Below, one piece after another: positions 50,622-56,930 of a DNA stretch of 56,930 bases. The notes under the pieces are model-generated. The model saw nothing but the letters and a program-made list of their open reading frames with translations, was not told the DNA's origin and did no database searches. The DNA lies in NCBI GenBank assembly GCA_023265045.1, contig JAHFUQ010000012.1:1-56930 (forward strand), in the 5' to 3' direction. Position 1 is the stretch's first letter, and each line of letters begins with the position of its first letter. The translations under genes were made by a program, and so were the position numbers. The DNA is from Acidimicrobiia bacterium (lineage in GTDB: Bacteria > Actinomycetota > Acidimicrobiia > Acidimicrobiales > AC-14).

Positions 50622-51370
50622 CACTTCAGCTCGAAGGGGGCCGGAGTCCCGACCAGGGGCCCCGAGCCGTTGACAGACCAGAAGCCGCGGGCGACGTAGC
50701 CGCCGGGTGTGGCCGGCGCCAGGGCCGACCAGATGTCGTCGGCGGTCCACTCGTCGCTGGGCGCCAAAGCCCGCCGGGTCGGATCGCCGGCGCAGCTGCG
50801 AGCGCGGCTCCGCGAAACGCTCGTGCCCGCCGGCGTCTCGATGGTGAAGCCCGAGTCAGCGCAGGCGTTCGTCACGACTGTGCAGGGCGCACCCGAGACG
50901 TTGGTGAGGACGAGGCGGACGATGGCGCCCTGTTCCACGGAGGCGGCCGGAACAGCGGTGGTCAGGCGCAGCTGGGTGGGCGTGCACGCGGGCGGTCCCA
51001 GGTCGCCCGTCGCCGACCCACTGTTGGCGCCCGAGGAGGCGGCCGGCCCACCCACGGCGGTGGCCGGCTGGGCCGTAGCGGGCAGCGGCGTCAGCAGGAT
51101 CGGCGAGCCCGTCGCGGGAGGCGGCAAGGCCGAGGCGAGAGTGGTCGTCGGCTCGATGGTCACGGGCGGCCCGCTGGCGACGTCGACGCCGCTAGTCCTG
51201 GGCCACGCTCCGGCGACGACCACCATCAGGATCAACGCCGCGCCGACCCCGGCGACCCGCAGGCCCTGGCGCCGGCCCCGGCGGCGCGCGACCTCGAGCA
51301 CGACCGCCTCGAACCGCTCCGGCCCGGCAGCCGGCGGCGGAACAGCGTCGTCGAGGAACTGGAGGTTCAT
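50621..51370 (-). CDS. Sigma-operon membrane protein (possible anti-sigma) with extracytoplasmic domain
   Basis: 249 residues: a ~48-residue cytosolic N-terminus, one membrane helix (LRVAGVGAALILMVVVAGAW), a Thr/Pro/Ala linker, then a ~130-residue domain with five cysteines resembling DUF4232-type domains (ACTPTQLRLTTAVPAASVEQ, LVLTNVSGAPC). Its position right after the sigma gene, with ATG 51370 overlapping the sigma stop, is that of an anti-sigma factor. However, the cytosolic part is short and lacks a zinc-type HxxxCxxC motif, so the anti-sigma role is only inferred. Confidence 0.65.
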   Translation of the reverse strand: MNLQFLDDAVPPPAAGPERFEAVVLEVARRRGRRQGLRVAGVGAALILMVVVAGAWPRTSGVDVASGPPVTIEPTTTLASALPPPATGSPILLTPLPATAQPATAVGGPAASSGANSGSATGDLGPPACTPTQLRLTTAVPAASVEQGAIVRLVLTNVSGAPCTVVTNACADSGFTIETPAGTSVSRSRARSCAGDPTRRALAPSDEWTADDIWSALAPATPGGYVARGFWSVNGSGPLVGTPAPFELK

Positions 51371-51840
51371 GACTCGCCCGCCGGTTCGAGCTGGCGGCGC
51401 AGTGCGGCGATGCCGCGCGAGGCGTGCTGCTTGACCGTCCCCGCGGTGCACCCGAGGGCGGCCGCCACCGCAGCCTCGGGCAGGTCGGCGAGGTAGCGCA
51501 ACACCACGACTTCCCGCTGGCGGCGGGGCAGCGACCGCAGCGCCCCGTTCAACTGGACCCTGTCCTCCACAAGGGCGAGTTCATCCACACCCGGCGCGGG
51601 GCCATCGGACCGTCGCCGGTGCCGCCGCCGCCAGGTGTCGATGGCGACGCCGGCCGCGACCTTGGCCACCCACGGCTCGGGGTGGTGGGAGGCCCTCCGC
51701 CACGCCAGGCACGCCCGCACCATGGCCTCTTGGGCCGCGTCCTCGGCGTCCGAGCGGCCCCCGAGCACGCGGTAGGCGACGCGGTAGGCGATCGCCCACA
51801 GCTCATCGAAGCATTCCTCGAACGTCTCGCCATCCGCCAA
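51367..51840 (-). CDS. ECF RNA polymerase sigma factor (SigE-family-like)
   Basis: 157 residues with region 2 (FDELWAIAYRVAYRVLGGRSDAEDAAQEAMVRA) and region 4 (LNGALRSLPRRQREVVVLRYL, then a helix-turn-helix AAVAAALGCTAGTVKQHASRGI). Short linker, no extra C-terminal domain. It fits small actinobacterial ECF factors. The start is TTG 51840, supported by GGAGGAGG five bases upstream. The next ATG is out of frame. It heads a three-gene operon with the membrane protein and the secreted propeller, which are probable members of its own regulon. Confidence 0.88.
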   Translation of the reverse strand: MADGETFEECFDELWAIAYRVAYRVLGGRSDAEDAAQEAMVRACLAWRRASHHPEPWVAKVAAGVAIDTWRRRHRRRSDGPAPGVDELALVEDRVQLNGALRSLPRRQREVVVLRYLADLPEAAVAAALGCTAGTVKQHASRGIAALRRQLEPAGES

Positions 51841-51903
51841 ACGGCCTCCTCCGCCGTATACCGCTGGACGAGCCTCCCAGGTTGACGCGGGACGGGCGAA
51901 AAG

Positions 51904-52275
51904 TTAGAAGCGGCGCGCCCGCACCGCCGCCCGGCGGATAAGCGACGCCCGCACCACCGCCCGCACGGGCGGAAGCAGCAGCAGCACCCCGGCGACGTCG
52001 GTGACGAAGCCTGGGCTGATGAGCAGGGCGCCGGCCAGCAGGACCATCACGCCGTCGGCGATCTCCTTGCCAGGGACCTGGCCGCGGTTCACCTGCTCCT
52101 GGAACCGCCGCCAGACGGCCATGCCCTCCCGCTTGACCAGCCACGAGCCCACGAAGCTGACGAGGAGGAGCAGGCCGATCGTGTTGAGCACGCCGATCGC
52201 CTGGCCGACCTGGATGATGACGGCGAGCTCGACGATGGGCAGGACGATGAACAGCGCGAGCAGTAGGAACAACAT
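51904..52275 (-). CDS. fxsA: FxsA family membrane protein
   Basis: 123 residues with the FxsA pattern: N-terminal helix LALFIVLPIVELAVIIQVGQ, a second helix (TIGLLLLVSFVGSWLVKREG), a short cytosolic loop ending GKEIADGVMVLLAGALL, and LISPGFVTDVAGVLLLLPPVR. FxsA is an inner-membrane protein named for suppressing F-plasmid exclusion of phage T7. Its normal role is not known. ATG 52275 follows AAAGGGAGC. Divergent from the protease-like gene. Confidence 0.9.
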   Translation of the reverse strand: MLFLLLALFIVLPIVELAVIIQVGQAIGVLNTIGLLLLVSFVGSWLVKREGMAVWRRFQEQVNRGQVPGKEIADGVMVLLAGALLISPGFVTDVAGVLLLLPPVRAVVRASLIRRAAVRARRF

Positions 52276-52332
52276 CGCTCCCTTTCTAACCCCGCCGGTC
52301 GGCTTGTGCTTCCCGCCGGTACCCTCCGGTCA

Positions 52333-53250
52333 ATGGCTCTGGACGTCAAGCCGCGGCCCAAGGCCCGCCGACCCCGTCGACCGCGCCTTCGCCGACGGCG
52401 GTACTTCCACGGCGGCGCCCTGGCGATGCTGTTCATCGCCGGCCTGCTGGCGGCGATAACGGCTCTTGTCGCCACCGTCATCTACGCCAACGTCGACGCC
52501 AAGCGCATCCTGACCGCGCCGACGGTCCCGGCGACCGAGTTCGACCCGACCGCCAGCACCGCGCCGGCGGCGACCGTCGAGCCCGCACCCACCACTTCGC
52601 GCGTGCCAGAAGTCCTCTCCCCGGAGGAGATGGCCTCCAAGGTGGGCGCCACGATCCGCCTGCTGCGCACCCTCGACCCCCAGGGCCAGCCGGTACAGGG
52701 GACGGCGTTCGTGGTCGGGTCCTTCGGCGGCCAGACGATGCTGGTGACGTCGTTCGCGCTGGTCAAAGCCAGCACCCGCACGCCCAGTCCCGACATCCTG
52801 CTCGGCGACCGCAACCAGAAGGCGACGCTGTGGACCTGGCAGGAGAACCGCGACCTCGCCCTGCTCGTCGTCGGCGGCGCCATCGAGAGCCTGCCGTGGG
52901 CCACGGAGCCCGCCAAGGCCGGCGACCGGATCTTCGTCGCCCCCGCGGGCCAGAAGATCACGCCTGGGGTGGTCCGCGCCACGTCCGACGCCAGCATCGA
53001 GCACAACATCTTCATCGACGACGCCCGCCAGGGCGCGCCGCTCGTGAATCCGAAGGGCGAGATCGTGGGGATGGCGTCGAAGGTCTACGACCCGAACGGC
53101 AAGGGCACCGACACCCTGTTCATCGGCGTGCCGATCCGCCTGGTCTGCGACCGGTTGTTGCGTTGTGGCGCCGGCAACACGACGCCGGGCGAAACCACGC
53201 CGGCTGCGACCACGCCGGCTGCGACCACCACGACGACAACCCGCCGCTAG
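52333..53250 (+). CDS. Membrane-anchored trypsin-like pseudoprotease
   Basis: 305 residues: a strongly basic cytosolic tail (~35 residues), one membrane helix (~36-60), a Thr/Pro linker, then a chymotrypsin-like domain and a Thr-rich C-terminal tail. The fold is HtrA-like, but the residues expected for catalysis are changed: at the His position the sequence reads LVTSFALVK, at the Ser position DDARQGAPLV instead of GNSGGPL, while the Asp region (NRDLALLVV) is kept. So it probably binds without cutting. Compare the intact enzyme at 10319. ATG 52333 is preceded by TACCCT with a 7-base gap. Confidence 0.75.
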   Translation: MALDVKPRPKARRPRRPRLRRRRYFHGGALAMLFIAGLLAAITALVATVIYANVDAKRILTAPTVPATEFDPTASTAPAATVEPAPTTSRVPEVLSPEEMASKVGATIRLLRTLDPQGQPVQGTAFVVGSFGGQTMLVTSFALVKASTRTPSPDILLGDRNQKATLWTWQENRDLALLVVGGAIESLPWATEPAKAGDRIFVAPAGQKITPGVVRATSDASIEHNIFIDDARQGAPLVNPKGEIVGMASKVYDPNGKGTDTLFIGVPIRLVCDRLLRCGAGNTTPGETTPAATTPAATTTTTTRR

Positions 53251-53265
53251 CGAACCGGGTCGCCG

Positions 53266-54819
53266 TTACGGCGCCTTGGCCATGTCGACGGTGAAGGTGA
53301 CCGCCTGGCCGGTCGGCAGCGTGCGGTTGGCGCCGACGGTCAGCGTGCCGTGGATCCCCCCGAGCGGCGTCACCGTCCCGGTGAAGGACACCTCGGTCCC
53401 CGCCCGCCCGGCCACCGAGCCGACGCCGTTGGCGGTGAACTGCGCCCCCGTCCCCGAGAGCGGCCCGGTCAGGTCGATGCCTTCGAGCACCCCGCCGAGC
53501 TTGATGGTGATGGCGCCGGTCTGGGTGTCGCGGGTCTGCAGCACCTCCCAGGTGGTGGCCGGGTGGACGCAGCACGCGTGGCCGGCGGGATCGGTCGCCA
53601 CCGGGAGCCGCCCTGCGTACCGGCCCGACACGAGCACCGCCGAGGTGGGCGTGCTGTTGCCGCCGCTGGCGACGGTGGTCGGCGCCGCCGTCGACGTCGG
53701 GCTGGCGGCGCTCGTCGACGGCGTCGAGGCGCCCTGCTGCCCGCCGCCTCCGCCGCCTCCGCGACTGAGGGCGCCCGCGACCCCCAGCGCGACCGCTACG
53801 AGGGCGGCCACGCCCGCGAGCACCTTCTGGATCGGCGTCCAACCGAAGGACTTCTTTTTCTTCCGGTCGTAGAACGTGTGGTAAGTGACGTCCTTGATCG
53901 TTACGACGATCTTCTCGGGGGGCGTCTGGCTGTCGGAGTTGCGCACCACCTCGTAGCCCGGCGGCGGGGTGTGCACGATCGTCACCGTTCGGCCCTCGAG
54001 GCCACAGACGATGTTGCGCAGCGCCTCGTCGCCCACGTGCGGCGCCTTGGGCGGCGGGATCTCCTGGGTGGTGGTGGGCACGTCGCCCAGCCCGCTGATC
54101 GTGAGGGACCCCTCCACCGGCTCGCCGGTGTCGGCGTCGACGACGCGGATCCCGACAATCCCCGTGCCGCCCGTGCCCGGAGGCGGGGTGGCGACCGGGG
54201 CCGGCGGCGTTTCGGTCTTCACCGGGACGGCCTGGGCCTCGCTCGTGGCAGGTGCGGCCGCGTGGCACGGGCAGTGCGGGTAGGCGCCGAAGTAGATCGT
54301 CCCGTAGTGCACGCCGAGGACGGAGAACTCGCCGTCGATCGTGGTCTGGTGGACGTTGCCGGAGCTCGAGTTCGCCACGCAGTTGCCGCCGCCCACCGAG
54401 ACGGCCACGTGGTAGAGCTTGTCCGGCCCGCTGCCGATGACGCTGTTCGTGATGACGACCACCGAGCCGCGCGGGATGTCCTCCTTGCCGTCCCACTTCT
54501 TGAAGGTCCGCTTGTCGAACAGCGCCCCCAGCACCCCCGTTGTCCGGAGGTGGCTGGTGGAGCAGCAGGTGAGCATGTCGCAGAGGTGCACGAACTCGTA
54601 GCAGTTCATGAGGGTCGTGAAGGCGACCTTGTCCTGGGGGGCGCCGACGAAGGAGCCGATGGGCTCGTCGCCGTCGGGCGTCTGCCAGTACGTGATCTCG
54701 CCCTCGGCCAGGAGCATCTCGGCGGCCTTGGCGATGTCGTGGGTGCCGCGCAGCTCGGCCCGGATCTTGGCGCGCACGCCCTTGGGGTCCCCGTAGAACC
54801 CGCTCTTTGGCTCTCCCAT
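53266..54819 (-). CDS. Multidomain NlpC/P60-like membrane protein
   Basis: 517 residues. The N-terminal ~190 residues look like a papain-fold NlpC/P60-LRAT-type cysteine peptidase or acyltransferase (NCYEFVHLCDMLTC for the nucleophile, YHVAVSVGGGNCVANSSSG for the histidine). A Pro-rich linker and a prealbumin/Cna-like domain (GIRVVDADTGEPVEGSLTIS ... GYEVV) follow. Then come a basic patch and one membrane helix (~325-345), a Gly/Ser/Thr linker and a C-terminal beta-rich domain. With no signal peptide at the N-terminus, the peptidase-like part would be cytosolic and the final domain outside. It follows a penicillin-binding protein gene by 15 bases, suggesting a cell-envelope role. Confidence 0.65.
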   Translation of the reverse strand: MGEPKSGFYGDPKGVRAKIRAELRGTHDIAKAAEMLLAEGEITYWQTPDGDEPIGSFVGAPQDKVAFTTLMNCYEFVHLCDMLTCCSTSHLRTTGVLGALFDKRTFKKWDGKEDIPRGSVVVITNSVIGSGPDKLYHVAVSVGGGNCVANSSSGNVHQTTIDGEFSVLGVHYGTIYFGAYPHCPCHAAAPATSEAQAVPVKTETPPAPVATPPPGTGGTGIVGIRVVDADTGEPVEGSLTISGLGDVPTTTQEIPPPKAPHVGDEALRNIVCGLEGRTVTIVHTPPPGYEVVRNSDSQTPPEKIVVTIKDVTYHTFYDRKKKKSFGWTPIQKVLAGVAALVAVALGVAGALSRGGGGGGGQQGASTPSTSAASPTSTAAPTTVASGGNSTPTSAVLVSGRYAGRLPVATDPAGHACCVHPATTWEVLQTRDTQTGAITIKLGGVLEGIDLTGPLSGTGAQFTANGVGSVAGRAGTEVSFTGTVTPLGGIHGTLTVGANRTLPTGQAVTFTVDMAKAP

Positions 54820-54834
54820 GAGCGCGGTCCGGTC

Positions 54835-56930
54835 CTACGGCACGCCGGGCGGTTTGGTCGTCGGCGTGACGGGTTGCGTCGTGGTCGTGGAGCCGAACAG
54901 GGGCGGCAGCGTGAGGGGCGGGCGGGTCGTCGAGGTGCCGCCCGGCCCGAACGGCACGGTCGTGGTCGGGAACGTCAGCGGCGGCAGCGTCAGTAGCGGC
55001 CCGGACACGATCTGGAGGGGCGTGGTGACCTGCGTCTCCTCGGGCGACCGCCGAGCCCCCGCGGCGATGTCGCCCGCCAGCGCCACGGGCGCGGCGAAGT
55101 CCGTCGGGGGCGCGTCCTTGAGCGCCTCGCCCATGTACGCCTTCCACGTTGATGCCGGGATCGTGCCGCCGTACACCGTGGCGACGCCTTTGATGTTCTT
55201 CAGCGGACGCAGGCGCGTGTCCGAGTACCCCAGCCACACCGCCGTCGACAGCTGCGGCGTGTAGCCCACGAACCAGGCGTCGCCGAAGTCCTCGCTGGTG
55301 CCGGTCTTGCCCGCGGTGCCGTTCGGCCGCCCGATCGCCGCCCCGGTCCCGGTGCCCGACGTGACGACCCCCTTCAACACGTCGTTCACGTTGTCGGCCA
55401 CGGCTTCGGCCAGCACGCGCTTGGGCTTGCGCTTGGTGTTGTCCTCCAGCACGTTGCCGTCCGAGTCGGTCACCTTGACCACCGGCGTCGCCGCCATCTG
55501 CAGGCCGCGGTTGGCGAACACCGAGTAGGCGGCGGCCATGTCGAGGGGCGACGTCTCGGCCGCTCCGAGGGTCAGGCTGATGCCGTACGGCTCGCCGTCG
55601 CCGGGGCGGATGCCGTCCGGGCTCACCATGGTGAGGCCCAAGCGGTGGGCCATCTCGGCCGTCTCTTTGACCCCGACGTCGCGGACGAGCTGGGCGAACA
55701 CGGTGTTGACCGAGTTGATCGTGGCCGACCGAAGCGCGATCGACCCGTAGCCGCCGCTCTCGACGTTGTGGACGGTGCAGAAGTCGCCCACGCAGCCGGG
55801 GACGGTGTAGGACGACGGGCCGGCGTAGACCCGGCTGGCGCCGATCCCTTCCTCGAACGCCTTGGCCAGGGTGAAGGGCTTGAACGCCGAGCCGGGCTGG
55901 CGGCCTGTCCCGCCGCCGGCCAGGCAGACGGGCCCGTCGGCGGGGGGCGGGGTGGCGGGCCTCTCCGGGCACGCGCCAAGGGCGAGGTTCACCTGCGAGG
56001 TGGCGAAGTCCCGCCCGCCTACGAGCGCCTTGATGTAGCCGGTGGACGGCTCGACGGTGACGAGCGCCATCTCCAGGGGGGCCTTCGTGCCGTCGAGCGC
56101 CTTGGAGACGGTGGACTTGGCCAGGTTCTGGAGGCGGGGGTCGAGCGACGTCTCCACCCGAAGTCCGCCCTTGTAGATCTTGTCGTCGCCGAACTTGGCC
56201 GCGAGGTACTGGCGGACGGCGTCGACGAAGTACGGCTCGGTGGCCGACTGCGCCTCGAGCGGGTAGATGAGCGTCGACGGCCCCGGGGGGACGGGCTCGG
56301 CGCCCACGTTGACGATGTGCTGGGCCACCGCGTCGTCGTGCAGCGGCTGGGGGATGCGATGTTGCTGCAGCATGAGGTCGAGCACGTGCACCCGGTTGGT
56401 CTCCGCCGCCACCGGGTTGCCGCGGGGCTCCAACTCGCTGGGGGCCCGGATGACGCCGGCCAGCAGCGCCGCTTCGGACAGCGTGAGGTCGTTGACCGGC
56501 TTCTTGAAGTACGCCTCTGCCGCCGCGCCCACGCCGTAGGCGCCGCCCCCGAGGTAGATGGTCGAGAGGTAGCGGTACAGGATCTCGTCCTTGTCCAGCT
56601 GGCGGTCGATGCGGCTGGCGATGACCGCCTCCTTCAGCTTGCGCTGAAAGGTCCGTTCCCCGCTCGTGTACACCTGTTTGACGTACTGCTGGGTGATCGT
56701 CGAGCCCCCCTGGACGACGGCGCGGCCGTGGAGGTCGGCCCAGAAGGCCCGGATGGCGGCCCGCACGTCGAGGCCGCTGTGCGAGTAGAAGCGCTTGTCC
56801 TCCACCGACACCACGGCCTGCTTGAGCACCTCGGGGATGTCGCCCTTGTTGACGGGCACCTTGGTGTCGAACTTGCGCAGCACGCCGATCTCGTTGCCGG
56901 CGGTGTCGTAGATGTGGGTTATCCGCGACG
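54835..56930 (-). CDS. Class A penicillin-binding protein, 5' end outside the window
   Basis: About 698 residues are visible. The frame runs to the right edge (SRITHIYDTAGNEIGVLRKF upstream of GTG 56883), so the N-terminus with the membrane anchor is missing. Residues near the edge form the glycosyltransferase domain (VVSVEDKRFYSHSGLD, GGSTITQQYVKQ, RKLKEAVIASRIDRQLDKDE). The transpeptidase domain follows with the nucleophile in GSAFKPF and later KTGTSEDFGDAWFVGYT. A Thr/Pro-rich tail of ~85 residues ends the protein. It polymerises and cross-links peptidoglycan outside the membrane. Confidence 0.93.
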   Translation of the reverse strand, partial: SRITHIYDTAGNEIGVLRKFDTKVPVNKGDIPEVLKQAVVSVEDKRFYSHSGLDVRAAIRAFWADLHGRAVVQGGSTITQQYVKQVYTSGERTFQRKLKEAVIASRIDRQLDKDEILYRYLSTIYLGGGAYGVGAAAEAYFKKPVNDLTLSEAALLAGVIRAPSELEPRGNPVAAETNRVHVLDLMLQQHRIPQPLHDDAVAQHIVNVGAEPVPPGPSTLIYPLEAQSATEPYFVDAVRQYLAAKFGDDKIYKGGLRVETSLDPRLQNLAKSTVSKALDGTKAPLEMALVTVEPSTGYIKALVGGRDFATSQVNLALGACPERPATPPPADGPVCLAGGGTGRQPGSAFKPFTLAKAFEEGIGASRVYAGPSSYTVPGCVGDFCTVHNVESGGYGSIALRSATINSVNTVFAQLVRDVGVKETAEMAHRLGLTMVSPDGIRPGDGEPYGISLTLGAAETSPLDMAAAYSVFANRGLQMAATPVVKVTDSDGNVLEDNTKRKPKRVLAEAVADNVNDVLKGVVTSGTGTGAAIGRPNGTAGKTGTSEDFGDAWFVGYTPQLSTAVWLGYSDTRLRPLKNIKGVATVYGGTIPASTWKAYMGEALKDAPPTDFAAPVALAGDIAAGARRSPEETQVTTPLQIVSGPLLTLPPLTFPTTTVPFGPGGTSTTRPPLTLPPLFGSTTTTQPVTPTTKPPGVP

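Noticed and set aside
53120-55972. 950-codon open frame antisense-phase to the NlpC-like and PBP genes
   Set aside because: Arg/Gly/Asp-rich shadow translation, no motif or start signal. The overlapping real genes show clear domains.

Overview
This is a high-GC Actinomycetota chromosome segment. The combination of GlnE, three GSI-type glutamine synthetases with a GlnR-like orphan regulator, DUF2267, DUF2630, DUF1059 and DUF58/vWA families, GTG/TTG starts and many apparently leaderless promoters suggests an environmental, Acidimicrobiia-like lineage. That placement is inference, because the window holds no rRNA or tRNA gene. Most genes sit in tightly coupled runs with ATGA or GTGA overlaps.

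Layout. 1-9.1 kb: an edge-truncated membrane-anchored protein, glnE, a DUF2267 protein, a pair of ABC exporter half-transporters, a GNAT acetyltransferase and a gene split by an in-frame amber codon. 9.2-15.7 kb: small conserved actinobacterial genes, then an operon of anchored HtrA-like protease, MoxR ATPase, DUF58 protein and two vWA proteins. 15.7-19.5 kb: a patchy accessory stretch with a collapsed NADAR gene, a lipoprotein, an S1-domain protein, a truncated VapBC relic and an intact VapBC-like pair. 19.5-23.4 kb: a membrane protein/SRPBCC pair, an integrase tail, glnA copy 1 and a luciferase-like monooxygenase.

23.5-35.7 kb is the most unusual part, a nearly continuous signalling operon. 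It begins with stressosome-type partner-switching proteins (RsbR, RsbS and RsbT homologues, and a kinase-phosphatase fusion). It continues with a GGDEF-EAL protein whose N-terminus is a degenerate RsbT-like domain and whose C-terminus is a receiver. Next comes a membrane glycosyltransferase carrying an N-terminal receiver and a catalytically dead GGDEF domain that keeps its c-di-GMP-binding I-site. It ends with a lone receiver, a lone Hpt protein and a large hybrid histidine kinase. The gene order suggests a circuit in which stress sensing and phosphorelay control c-di-GMP and exopolysaccharide synthesis.

35.7-40.5 kb: small and decayed genes, a DinB-like protein, a TPR-LuxR regulator and a collapsed mobile element in which a relaxase-like relic abuts a headless integrase. 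40.5-44.1 kb: nitrogen assimilation (glnA copy 2, a divergent third glnA and a GlnR-like regulator overlapping it by one base). 44.1-48.2 kb: small membrane proteins, then DsbA-like, RidA and ErpA-type genes and a SufR-like regulator, divergent from the Mrp Fe-S carrier across a 20-bp palindromic operator. 48.2-56.9 kb: an ATP-grasp protein, an operon of ECF sigma factor, membrane-anchored protein and secreted propeller protein, FxsA, an apparent pseudoprotease, a multidomain NlpC/P60-like membrane protein and an edge-truncated class A penicillin-binding protein.
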